A stretch of 64,000 nucleotides of DNA from positions 6,262 to 70,261 of the forward strand of contig DEJJ01000025.1 in the NCBI GenBank assembly GCA_002353285.1. Reading direction: 5' to 3'. The position numbers and the translations under genes are program-made. The notes below the pieces were generated by a model that saw only the letters and a list, made by a program, of their open reading frames with translations, had not been told where the DNA came from and ran no database searches. This document shows positions 35,174 to 43,430 of the stretch, piece after piece. The stretch comes from Porphyromonadaceae bacterium UBA2751. GTDB taxonomy: Bacteria; Bacteroidota; Bacteroidia; Bacteroidales; Muribaculaceae. The number at the start of each line of letters is the position of its first letter. Within the stretch, counting starts at the first letter, position 1.

Positions 35174-36427
35174 ATGACAACCCAGACCCAAACACAAAAC
35201 GTGAGCGTCAACAATTTTGAGCAATGCCTTAAGTGCTCGATATGCACGGTGTATTGCCCAGTGTCGGCAGTGACTCCATTATATCCTGGTCCCAAGCAAG
35301 CTGGCCCCGACGGGGAGCGCTACAGGCTCAAGAGCAAGGATTTCTTCGACGAGAAAGCCCTCAAGATGTGTCTCAACTGCAAGCGCTGCGAGGTGGCATG
35401 CCCTAACGATGTGCACATTGGCGACATCATCCAGGCTGCACGCATCAAGTATAGCACACATCGCCCCAGCCTGCGTGACATGATGCTTGCCAACACCGAC
35501 CTGGTGGGCACCATGGCATCACCCTTTGCTGCCATTGCCAATCCAGTGCTCAAACTCAAGCCCATGAAGGCTGTGCTGCACGGTGTGATGGGAATCGACA
35601 AGCACCGCACCTTCCCCGACTACTCGAGCCGCAAGTTCGAGTCATGGTTCAAGAAGGAGGCTGCTCCCACTCAAGACCAGTACAGCAAGCACGTGAGCTA
35701 CTTCCACGGTTGCTATGTCAACTACAACTATCCTCAACTGGGCAAGGACTTTGTGAAGGTGATGAATGCCGTGGGCTACGGCGTGCATCTTCTTGAAAAA
35801 GAGAAATGCTGCGGTGTGGCTCTCATAGCCAATGGCATGCCCAAGCAGGCGCGCCGTCAGGGCGAGGTGAACATGCAGTCGATGCGCAAAGCCATTGGGC
35901 AGGGGCATGTAGTGCTCACCACAAGTTCCACCTGCACTTTCACCATGCGCGACGAGTATGCTCACCTGTTGGGCATCGACAATCACGATGTGCGTGGCAG
36001 CATCAGCCTTGCCACTCGCTTCCTGCATCAGCTCATTGAGAAAGGTGAGATAAAGCTCGCATTCAGCAGCGATTACCACAAGCGTGTGGCCTACCATAGC
36101 GCCTGCCACATGGAGCGCATGGGATGGGTGTCCTATAGCACCAGGTTGCTCAAGATGATTCCTGGCATTGACTTCGTGATGCTTGAGTCGCAGTGTTGTG
36201 GCATAAGCGGCACCTACGGCTTCAAAAAAGAGAACTACGAGCGCTCGCAGGCCATTGGCGACAGCCTGTTCCAGAGCATCAAGGAGGCAGCCCCCGATTG
36301 CGTGGCTACCGACTGTGAAACCTGCAAGTGGCAAATTGAGATGTCGACAGGAGTTCCCGTTGAAAACCCCATCTCAATCATTGCCGAGGCGCTCGATGTG
36401 GAGAAGACAGTTGAGATTAATAAGTAA
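35174..36427 (+). CDS. glpC: Anaerobic glycerol-3-phosphate dehydrogenase subunit C
   Basis: 417 aa. Two 4Fe-4S clusters: CLKCSICTVYCP (residues 17-28) and CLNCKRCEVACPND (about 75-88). Two CCG cysteine-rich domains follow (KCCGVAL near 215 and QCCGISGTYG near 345), as in heterodisulfide-reductase-like subunits. Anchors the complex at the membrane and passes electrons to menaquinone. 21 nt after glpB. Confidence 0.94.
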   Translation: MTTQTQTQNVSVNNFEQCLKCSICTVYCPVSAVTPLYPGPKQAGPDGERYRLKSKDFFDEKALKMCLNCKRCEVACPNDVHIGDIIQAARIKYSTHRPSLRDMMLANTDLVGTMASPFAAIANPVLKLKPMKAVLHGVMGIDKHRTFPDYSSRKFESWFKKEAAPTQDQYSKHVSYFHGCYVNYNYPQLGKDFVKVMNAVGYGVHLLEKEKCCGVALIANGMPKQARRQGEVNMQSMRKAIGQGHVVLTTSSTCTFTMRDEYAHLLGIDNHDVRGSISLATRFLHQLIEKGEIKLAFSSDYHKRVAYHSACHMERMGWVSYSTRLLKMIPGIDFVMLESQCCGISGTYGFKKENYERSQAIGDSLFQSIKEAAPDCVATDCETCKWQIEMSTGVPVENPISIIAEALDVEKTVEINK

Positions 36428-36495
36428 TTTATTTGACTTAAGTTTTTTGTTATAGGCTTTTTTATACACTTGTTTTTATCATAGTAATTCACCCG

Positions 36496-36519
36496 TCCCC
36501 CTCTGTCACTAGAGGGGGA
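36496..36519. repeat. TCCCCCTCT...AGAGGGGGA hairpin
   Basis: 9-bp arms with a 6-nt loop, between glpC and glpT, followed by more G runs. Might stall transcription between the two genes; related to the hairpin at 18745-18767. Confidence 0.6.
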
Positions 36520-36610
36520 GCCAAGTGGGGGGGGAGAGAACAAGATGTCAAGAGATAATAATTTAAAAACAATACTATTAACCTATCAAAACAATTAATC
36601 GATTAAGAAA

Positions 36611-38017
36611 ATGGGTAAATTTTTAGCTCCACCGGCTTTTAAGCCGGAAAGAACCGATGAGAAAGTCGACGCCGACTACAAGCGGCTGCGATGGCAAGTT
36701 TTCATTGGCATTTTCATTGGTTATGCAGGTTTTTACCTGGTGCGTAAAAACCTATCGATGGCTATCCCCATGCTCGAGCCTTTTGGCTTCACTAAGGGAG
36801 AGCTTGGCACCGCCTTGGCGATGAATGCACTTGCCTATGGCGTGTCAAAATTTGTGATGGCAAGCGTGAGCGACCGCAGCAATGCACGCCGGTTCCTGCC
36901 GTTGGGATTGATTCTCTCGGCCATTGCCATGATGTTCATGATCATCCCAATTCAGTATTTCAGTGAGCAGAAGGCTCTCGCAATTTTCCTGATGGGAGCA
37001 TTCAACTTCCTCGTGGGCTGGTTCCAGGGAATGGGATGGCCTCCGTGTGGACGAGTGATGACGCGCTGGTTCTCAATCAAGGAGCGCGGCACATGGATGA
37101 GCGTGTGGAACTGTGCTCACAACGTGGGTGGTGCTCTCGTGGGGCCTATGGCGGCCTATGGAGCCATGTGGTTCGGAAGCTGGTTCTACGGCAACGACGA
37201 GAAAATGTACTTCCTCATTGGCACCTATGCTTTCCCTGCAGTAGTAGCCATTCTTATAGCTATTATCGCTTATGTACTCATTCGCGACACTCCACAATCT
37301 TGCGGACTTCCCTCGATTGAGAAGTGGACTGGTTCGGCTTCTAAGAACTACGACGAGAAGAAGAGCGAGCAGACTTTGAGCACCAAGGAGATTTTCAAGA
37401 TAGTGCTCAGCAACAAGTTCTTGTGGTACATAGCATTTGCCAATTCCTTTATCTATATGGTTCGTTATGGCTGCCTTGACTGGGCTCCCACTATCTTGAG
37501 TAATCAAGGAGTTGACATCAAGAGTGCAGGCTGGGCCTATTTTGCCTATGAGTTTGCAGCAATTCCTGGTACCATCTTTTGTGGATGGCTCAGCGACAAG
37601 GTGTTCAAGGGACGCCGTGCCATGCCCACCATGCTCTTCATGGCTGTCATCATCATTGCCATCATCATCTACTGGCAAAACATGAGCAACCTCTGGGTTG
37701 TGGTGAGCTGCCTCATCGCCATTGGCTTCCTCATCTACGGCCCCGTGATGCTTATTGGGGTTCAGGCTCTTGACTTGGCTCCAAAGAATGCTGCTGGCAC
37801 AGCTGCTGGCCTCACTGGGTTCATGGGATATGTGCTTGGAACAGCAATTCTCGCCAACTCATTGCTCGGTTTTGTTGCCGACAAGTGGGGATGGTCCTGG
37901 GTGTTCATCCTGCTCATGGTGGCGTGTGTGCTTGCAATCTTCTTCATGGCATTGACCTACAAGGAGGAGCAATATCTCGTTGCCGACCGCAAGGGCGAGA
38001 CTGTAGAGAAGAAATAA
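36611..38017 (+). CDS. glpT: Glycerol-3-phosphate transporter
   Basis: 468 aa, major facilitator superfamily, about 12 membrane segments. Exchanges external G3P for internal phosphate. GlpT-family features: N-terminal YKRLRWQVFIGIFIGYAGFYLVRKN, with the substrate Arg-Lys pair, GWFQGMGWPPCGRVMTRWFS, NCAHNVGGAL and FIYMVRYGCLDWAPT. Located 183 nt after glpC; its own promoter was not resolved. Supplies G3P to GlpABC. Confidence 0.94.
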   Translation: MGKFLAPPAFKPERTDEKVDADYKRLRWQVFIGIFIGYAGFYLVRKNLSMAIPMLEPFGFTKGELGTALAMNALAYGVSKFVMASVSDRSNARRFLPLGLILSAIAMMFMIIPIQYFSEQKALAIFLMGAFNFLVGWFQGMGWPPCGRVMTRWFSIKERGTWMSVWNCAHNVGGALVGPMAAYGAMWFGSWFYGNDEKMYFLIGTYAFPAVVAILIAIIAYVLIRDTPQSCGLPSIEKWTGSASKNYDEKKSEQTLSTKEIFKIVLSNKFLWYIAFANSFIYMVRYGCLDWAPTILSNQGVDIKSAGWAYFAYEFAAIPGTIFCGWLSDKVFKGRRAMPTMLFMAVIIIAIIIYWQNMSNLWVVVSCLIAIGFLIYGPVMLIGVQALDLAPKNAAGTAAGLTGFMGYVLGTAILANSLLGFVADKWGWSWVFILLMVACVLAIFFMALTYKEEQYLVADRKGETVEKK

Positions 38018-38069
38018 TAAAGAATAAAATTAATATTTTATATTAACTAATCAAATCAATTTAAATCGT

Positions 38070-39692
38070 ATGTTTAAAAATCTCATTCGACTGGGAGTTG
38101 CCGGCCTGGCGCTGGTTTCCCTAGCAACCTCTTGCTCTAAGGAGCAGCAGTTTACCAGTGAGAAGACCGATGCCAAGCGTGTTGAAGTTCAGGTTCTCAA
38201 CGCCGACCTGGCACGCGTTCGTGACTATGTCCCCCTCTATGCAGTAATCGCTCACCGCGGTTCCACATTCTGGGCTCCTGAGGAGACCGAGAGTTCGTGG
38301 CGCTGGGCACGCGAGATGGGTGCCGACTATCTTGAGAGCGACGTGCAGTGCACAAAGGACGGTATCGTTCTTGCTAACCACGACGAGAACCTCAAGCGCA
38401 CAACCAACATCGAGAACGTATTCTCCGAGAACGTACCCACCAGCCGTGTGGCTTTCTACATGAGTCTTGGTTTCTCGAAGGCTGATGCCGAGGCACAGTA
38501 TGGCCGCGACATGGCATCGTTCCGCCCATTCTACGCTCTGAGCTACTACTATGCCGAGCTTCTCATGCTCGATGCTGGCAAGTGGTTCAACGAGAGCAGC
38601 CTGGAGCAGGCGCGCCCAAGCTTCGAGGCAAGCGCAACTGGTTCGTTCAGCGGTGGCAAGATTGTTTACAGCAATGGACAGTACATCAGTGCCCTGCAAG
38701 ACCAGATTGCCTATGCCGAGGGTAAGCGCCTCATCCGCGACGCCAATGGCCGCCGCGTGCTCACCTATAAGGTTAAGGACGAGTACAAGGGCATGACTCT
38801 TGAGCAAATCTATAACGCCATCAAGGCTAAGGGACAGTACAACGCTAAGTACATGGACTTCATCGAGTATGACTTCGATAACGCCTACGAGGCCGACCCA
38901 CAGGACACTGGCAACCGCCCAGGCATCTATGTCGAGTTCAAGGAGAGCTGGCTCAACCCTGGCAACATGGAGCAGCGAGTGTATGACGTGCTGACCGAGT
39001 GCAACTGGAACATCATCGAGAAACCTGCCACCGAGACTGCTTTCTACAAGGGTGGAAAGGTTAACGTGGGCAACACCAACGGCAAGGTGATTCTGCAAAC
39101 CTTCTCGTTCGACGCTCTGCGCCGTGCCAACAACGTCTTCAAGGGACGCATCCCCATGTGCTATCTGCTCTGGATTAGCGATCCTGCCTACGCTACCGAT
39201 ATCGCTATCGACGACCCAACTGGCTACGCTGCTTTCATCAAGTGGGCTCAGGACAATGGCGCTCACATCATTGGTCCAGCCATCAGCGGTGCTCCTAACA
39301 ACTATCCCGAGATGAACGCTCCATGGCAGGCCTACATGATTCGCAAGAGTGGCATGATTAACCATCCTTACTCGTTCGACTCTTGGGCGCAGATGTGCAA
39401 GTACATGGGTTACTACAACTACGGCCTTGAGACCGAGTTCGACGACCTGCTTCGCCTTGAGATTCCTGCCACTGCCTACACCACCACCAGCTATCCTAGC
39501 AGCGTGCCAGTGTACATGGACGGTTTCTTCACCAACCGCACCGAGATGTCGCTCAAGTACATGATTGAGAACGGCTTCCGTGGCAACTCTAAGCTGCCCA
39601 ACCCATTCCATCCAGGTCAAGTCTACGACAACTCGCAGGCCAACGTCACCGTTCCCGATGCAGTTGAGACACTTAAGAGACTGGGATACTAA
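38070..39692 (+). CDS. glpQ: Glycerophosphodiester phosphodiesterase, lipoprotein
   Basis: 540 aa, larger than E. coli GlpQ (358). Lipoprotein leader with LATSC (Cys22). Catalytic residues as in GlpQ: IAHRGSTFWAPEETESS (His/Arg), ESDVQCTKDGIVLANHDENL (Glu/Asp/His). It hydrolyses glycerophosphodiesters to G3P and an alcohol. About 140-270 is an insertion absent from E. coli GlpQ (around 'YYYAELLMLDAGKW'). Codon use is strongly biased, suggesting high expression. Periplasmic or surface location feeds GlpT through the porin downstream. Confidence 0.92.
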   Translation: MFKNLIRLGVAGLALVSLATSCSKEQQFTSEKTDAKRVEVQVLNADLARVRDYVPLYAVIAHRGSTFWAPEETESSWRWAREMGADYLESDVQCTKDGIVLANHDENLKRTTNIENVFSENVPTSRVAFYMSLGFSKADAEAQYGRDMASFRPFYALSYYYAELLMLDAGKWFNESSLEQARPSFEASATGSFSGGKIVYSNGQYISALQDQIAYAEGKRLIRDANGRRVLTYKVKDEYKGMTLEQIYNAIKAKGQYNAKYMDFIEYDFDNAYEADPQDTGNRPGIYVEFKESWLNPGNMEQRVYDVLTECNWNIIEKPATETAFYKGGKVNVGNTNGKVILQTFSFDALRRANNVFKGRIPMCYLLWISDPAYATDIAIDDPTGYAAFIKWAQDNGAHIIGPAISGAPNNYPEMNAPWQAYMIRKSGMINHPYSFDSWAQMCKYMGYYNYGLETEFDDLLRLEIPATAYTTTSYPSSVPVYMDGFFTNRTEMSLKYMIENGFRGNSKLPNPFHPGQVYDNSQANVTVPDAVETLKRLGY

Positions 39693-39743
39693 TAATTATA
39701 AGTTAGTTTTATTACACATTTAATTGAATAAGACAATATAATC

Positions 39744-41081
39744 ATGAAGAAATATATCATTTTGCCAGCTCTCTTCCTTTTTGCACTGGGAGCAGCAGCG
39801 CAGGACTTCGACAACGATCCAACCCTGCAACTTGAGAAAAAGGACGCTAAGTTCACCATTGGAGCACGATTGATGGCCGACGGAGCTCTTTATCACAGCG
39901 ACTTCACACCTCTGCAGAGTGGAGCTTCAATAAGCGACGCACGCATCCGCACATCGTTCACCTACAAGAACTGGTATCTCTATGCCGACTTCGGTTTTGG
40001 CGGTGGCAAGTTTTCGCAGAAGAACATCTTCGCTCAGTGGAGCAAGGAGAATGAGAAGGGCGAGTCGCACTCAATCAAGGTGGGTTACTACAACGACCCC
40101 GCAGGATCGATGGCACGCAACACCTCACTTGGTAGCTACCACTTCATTTCTCGTCCTGGCTCGAGCTATGCTATGGGCGAGGGCCGTGAGCTGGGTGTTT
40201 CCTACAAGTACAACAGCGACAAGTTCATGGCCTATCAGGGTGTCTTCACCGAGAACCAGTACAATAAGATTAAGGCAGGTTTCAATGGCGTGACTGTTGC
40301 TGGTCGTTACCTGGTGCGTCCCGTCTACGACAAGAACCAGACTCTGCACATTGGTGTCAGCGGACGTTTTGCTAAGCTTGGCGGCGGCGAGGTTTACAAG
40401 AACATCCTCAAGAAAACCTATCACATGGGTCAGGCTCTCGAGACCTACGTCGACGAGGACGAGCAGTTCGTAACTGCCGACCTTGAGTGGGCCAACACCG
40501 TTACCAATCTGGGTGCTGAGCTGCTCTATCACAACAACCGCTTCTTCATTCGTGGTGAGTACTTCTACAAGCACGTGACCAAGAGCCGCGACACCTATTC
40601 GCTCATGATCGATGCTCAGGACAACATCGACGGTTGGGGTTCGCTCGAGGCTTGGGAGAACGCCAATAAGTTGCGCTCTAACAACTTCCACGGTGGTTAT
40701 GTCGAGGCAGGTGTGATCCTCTTTGGCAATGGCTATCGCTACAACAAGGCCGATGGTCTCCTTGGTGGTCTTAATGGCAAGGCTCTTGAGCTCGTGGCTC
40801 GCTACAACTACACTGGCCTGAACGACCTCACCGAGGGTGAGTACTTCAATGCTGGTCGTGGTCACTACTATGCTGCTGGCTACATGGAGGACTGGCCCGG
40901 CACTGGCGCTACCAGCGTGGGTGGTGGTAACCTCCACAGCGCTACCATTGGCTTGAACTACTCGTTCAACAAGTACGTTCAAGTGATGGTCGACTACACC
41001 TACCACAACCTCAAGAGCGATTATCATCCCAACGATAAGAACTTCCACGTGGGTCAAGCACGCTTTCAGTTCACATTCTAA
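39744..41081 (+). CDS. Outer-membrane porin of the phosphate-selective porin O/P type
   Basis: 445 aa. Leader of about 20 residues, AAAQDFDN at the cleavage site. Long beta-barrel pattern of alternating hydrophobic and polar strands, with aromatic girdles (FTYKNWYLYADFGFGGGKF, MVDYTYHNLKSDYHP) and a C-terminal strand ending in Phe (GQARFQFTF), as required for outer-membrane insertion. Context points to uptake of glycerophosphodiesters, G3P or phosphate. Probably the last gene of the glp module; terminator follows. Confidence 0.87.
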   Translation: MKKYIILPALFLFALGAAAQDFDNDPTLQLEKKDAKFTIGARLMADGALYHSDFTPLQSGASISDARIRTSFTYKNWYLYADFGFGGGKFSQKNIFAQWSKENEKGESHSIKVGYYNDPAGSMARNTSLGSYHFISRPGSSYAMGEGRELGVSYKYNSDKFMAYQGVFTENQYNKIKAGFNGVTVAGRYLVRPVYDKNQTLHIGVSGRFAKLGGGEVYKNILKKTYHMGQALETYVDEDEQFVTADLEWANTVTNLGAELLYHNNRFFIRGEYFYKHVTKSRDTYSLMIDAQDNIDGWGSLEAWENANKLRSNNFHGGYVEAGVILFGNGYRYNKADGLLGGLNGKALELVARYNYTGLNDLTEGEYFNAGRGHYYAAGYMEDWPGTGATSVGGGNLHSATIGLNYSFNKYVQVMVDYTYHNLKSDYHPNDKNFHVGQARFQFTF

Positions 41082-41125
41082 ACGCTGCCCATCGCTTCCT
41101 GCTTGATGCAGGGCGATAACAATAA

Positions 41126-41163
41126 AAGGCAAGCCACTCTCACATCACAGTGGCTTGCCTTTC
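41126..41163 (+). terminator. Terminator of the glp module
   Basis: Arms AAAGGCAAGCCACT (41126-41139) and its complement (41150-41163) around a 10-nt loop. Confidence 0.85.
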
Positions 41164-41289
41164 GTTTTGTGGGGGAGCGAGAATGATGGAGTTGTTATCG
41201 CGATTCTGAAACTGAATTAGGATGGTCGCATAAAATGATGGAGGCACATTGCATCGGGCCCTCAAGAATTCTGGCACACAAAAAAAAGA

Positions 41290-41324
41290 AAGAGCGAATA
41301 GTGCCGAAGCACATCTTCGCTCTT
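41290..41324 (-). terminator. Terminator of tRNA-Asp
   Basis: Arms AAGAGCGAA (41290-41298) and its complement (41316-41324), with an A-run to the left, i.e. a U-run on the minus-strand transcript. Confidence 0.7.
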
Positions 41325-41340
41325 CTCCTCTCTCCACTTG

Positions 41341-41414
41341 CGGTGCGTACAGGACTCGAACCAGCGACCTCCTGCGTGACAGGCAGGCATTCTAACCAAC
41401 TGAACTAACGCACC
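41341..41414 (-). tRNA. tRNA-Asp (anticodon GTC)
   Basis: 74 nt on the minus strand. Acceptor GGTGCGT/ACGCACC with discriminator G, anticodon loop CTGTCAC on stem CCTGC/GCAGG, T loop TTCGAGT. CCA not encoded. Promoter at 41432-41462. Confidence 0.96.
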
Positions 41415-41431
41415 ATTTGGAAATTGCGGTG

Positions 41432-41462
41432 CAAAGTTACGCACATTTTTTGAACTGGCAAA
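41432..41462 (-). promoter_or_regulatory. tRNA-Asp promoter
   Basis: Minus strand: TTTG (41462-41459), 19-nt spacer, TAACTTTG (41439-41432), an exact consensus match 18 nt before the tRNA. Confidence 0.8.
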
Positions 41463-41586
41463 TTTTTTTGCAACTTTTTTTCAAAAAAAGTGATTTTTTG
41501 ACCAGAAACTGGCCTGTTATTACAAATTATAGGACATTTTTAGTAGTCATGAACAATAATATTGAAAATAATTTAGAAACCTATTA

Positions 41587-41610
41587 TATTTTTGCTACCT
41601 AAAGAGGTAG
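41587..41610 (+). promoter_or_regulatory. Promoter and palindrome before the LuxR-type gene
   Basis: TATTTTTG at 41587-41594 (-7 box; a TTG at 41562-41564 lies 22 nt upstream), followed at once by CTACCTAAAGAGGTAG (41595-41610), a perfect 6-bp inverted repeat around 4 nt. A transcript would start inside or next to the palindrome, so it may be an operator. Confidence 0.45.
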
Positions 41611-41713
41611 TTTTGACGAAAAAGGCGTAAAAAACCTCGTAATTATTTGGAAATTATACAATTGTGTTTTTATTTTGCGTTTACATTTAAGCAATATCTT
41701 AACAATTTATAAT

Positions 41714-41929
41714 ATGACAAACACCACTAAAGAATTGACGGTGCGAGAAAGAGAAGTTCTGCGATATCTAATCCAGGGATTGAGCAGTCGTGAAATTGCT
41801 GAGAAGCTTTATATCTCAATCAATACAGTTCAGTATCACCGCAAGCAATTGCTGCACAAAACCGATTCTCGCAATGTTGCTGAGCTAATTGGCAAAACTT
41901 ACAGATTGAATTTAATCGATTTAGATTAA
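41714..41929 (+). CDS. Stand-alone LuxR-type helix-turn-helix protein
   Basis: 71 aa from the ATG at 41714; the frame extends to 41675 but those residues are not part of the domain. The entire protein is one LuxR/GerE domain: LTVREREVLRYLIQGLSSREIAEKLYISINTVQYHRKQLLHK, with no receiver or ligand domain. It must be regulated through its own level or by a partner. Flanked by a promoter-linked palindrome upstream and a strong terminator downstream, so it forms a single-gene unit. Confidence 0.85.
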   Translation: MTNTTKELTVREREVLRYLIQGLSSREIAEKLYISINTVQYHRKQLLHKTDSRNVAELIGKTYRLNLIDLD

Positions 41930-41962
41930 CACTTTTATCTATTAGAGTACCAAAGGCTTAGA

Positions 41963-42001
41963 CGCCATCTTGATAGCATGCTATCAAGATGGCGCTTTTT
42001 T
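41963..42001 (+). terminator. Terminator of the LuxR-type gene
   Basis: Perfect 16+16 palindrome beginning CGCCATCTTGATAGCA (41963-41994) followed by C and a T-run. Confidence 0.9.
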
Positions 42002-42035
42002 GGGGCACTATTATGCGGGTGTGACACTGAAATCA

Positions 42036-42072
42036 CGAGCGAGTGGCCCAAACATTCAGGGCCACTCGCTCG
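42036..42072 (-). terminator. Hairpin downstream of serS
   Basis: Arms CGAGCGAGTGGCCC (42036-42049) and its complement (42059-42072), 9-nt loop. No clear U-run; probable end of the serS transcript. Confidence 0.6.
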
Positions 42073-42097
42073 GAGCTATAGAGTGTTGTGTGATTGA

Positions 42098-43369
42098 TTA
42101 ATCAATGATGTCGAAGCCTGTGTAGGGCTGCAACGCCTTGGGTATGTGGATGCCCTCGGGCGACTGGTTGTTCTCGAGCAAGGCTGCCACGATGCGGGGC
42201 AGTGCCAGGGCCGAGCCGTTAAGGGTGTGGCACAGGTGTGTCTTCTTGTCGTCGCCACGGTAACGGCACTTGAGGCGGTTGGCCTGATAGGTCTCGAAGT
42301 TGCTCACCGAGCTCACCTCGAGCCATCGCTTCTGTGCGGCGCTCCACACTTCGAAGTCAAATGTGATGGCGCTGGTGAAGCTCATGTCGCCGCCACACAG
42401 CCTCAGGATGTGCCATGGCAACTCAAGTTTCTCGAGCAATCCCTGCACGTGATCTTTCATCTCCTCCAGGGCGGCATAGCTGTCCTCGGGGCGCTCAATG
42501 CGCACGATTTCCACCTTGTCAAACTGGTGCAGGCGGTTGAGGCCTCGCACGTCCTTGCCGTAGGAACCAGCCTCGCGGCGGAAGCAGGCGCTGTAAGCAC
42601 AGTTCTTCTTGGGAAGATCTTCTTGATTGATAATCACGTCGCGATACATGTTGGTCACGGGCACCTCGGCAGTGGGGATGAGATAGAAATTGTCAACTTG
42701 GCAATGATACATTTGTCCCTCCTTGTCGGGCAATTGTCCGGTGCCCAGACCCGAAGCCTCATTAACAACCAGTGGTGGCTCTATCTCGATGTAACCGGCC
42801 TTGCTCGCCTCGTCGAGGAAGAACTGGATAAGAGCGCGTTGCAGCTTGGCTCCCTTGCCCACGTAGACGGGGAAACCAGCACCAGTAATCTTCACGCCCA
42901 TGTCAAAGTCGATGAGGTTGTATTTCTTGGCAAGCTCCCAGTGGGGGAGGGCATCGTCGGCAAGGTGTGGGTCGGGGCCACCAGTCTTTTCTACCACGTT
43001 GTCCTCGGCAGTCTTGCCAGCTGGCACGCCCTCGTAGGGCACATTGGGCACCGAGAGCAATATCTCGGTGATCTCGTTGGCGGCAGCGCTCATGCGGTCG
43101 TCAATCTCCTTGTTGGTGGTCTTGAGTGCAGCCACGGCGGCCTTGGCCTGCTCGGCTTCGTCGCGCTTCCCTTGCTTCATGAGAGCACCTATCTGTGCTG
43201 CCATCTTGTTGAGCTGTGCGGCGTTGTCGTCGCGCTCTTTTTGAGCTGCACGGCGCTGCTTGTCAAGTTCTACTACTCGCATGATTGGCTCACGGGCATC
43301 AAAGTTTTTCACTGCCAGTCGCTCAATCACGTGTTCTGGGTTCTCGTTGATGTATTGTAGAGTTAACAT
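42098..43369 (-). CDS. serS: Seryl-tRNA synthetase
   Basis: 423 aa. Charges tRNA-Ser. N-terminal coiled-coil tRNA-binding arm (about 30-110, rich in Lys, Gln and Ala), then the class II core with motif 2 FRREAGSYGKDVRGLNRLHQFDKVE and motif 3 GSALALPRIVAALLENNQ, and the serine-site TAEVP. 61 nt after ftsZ on the same strand and may be cotranscribed with it. Typical length. Confidence 0.96.
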   Translation of the reverse strand: MLTLQYINENPEHVIERLAVKNFDAREPIMRVVELDKQRRAAQKERDDNAAQLNKMAAQIGALMKQGKRDEAEQAKAAVAALKTTNKEIDDRMSAAANEITEILLSVPNVPYEGVPAGKTAEDNVVEKTGGPDPHLADDALPHWELAKKYNLIDFDMGVKITGAGFPVYVGKGAKLQRALIQFFLDEASKAGYIEIEPPLVVNEASGLGTGQLPDKEGQMYHCQVDNFYLIPTAEVPVTNMYRDVIINQEDLPKKNCAYSACFRREAGSYGKDVRGLNRLHQFDKVEIVRIERPEDSYAALEEMKDHVQGLLEKLELPWHILRLCGGDMSFTSAITFDFEVWSAAQKRWLEVSSVSNFETYQANRLKCRYRGDDKKTHLCHTLNGSALALPRIVAALLENNQSPEGIHIPKALQPYTGFDIID

Positions 43370-43430
43370 TTATGTGTGTGTAGTTGTGATTTTTATGTCG
43401 TGTGTAAATTTTAGCTAGGAGAGATATATA

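Noticed and set aside
38121..39620. Long minus-strand frame (499 aa) antisense to glpQ
   Set aside because: A shadow of the highly biased glpQ codons, as with the antisense frames over the porin, serS and PorZ genes.
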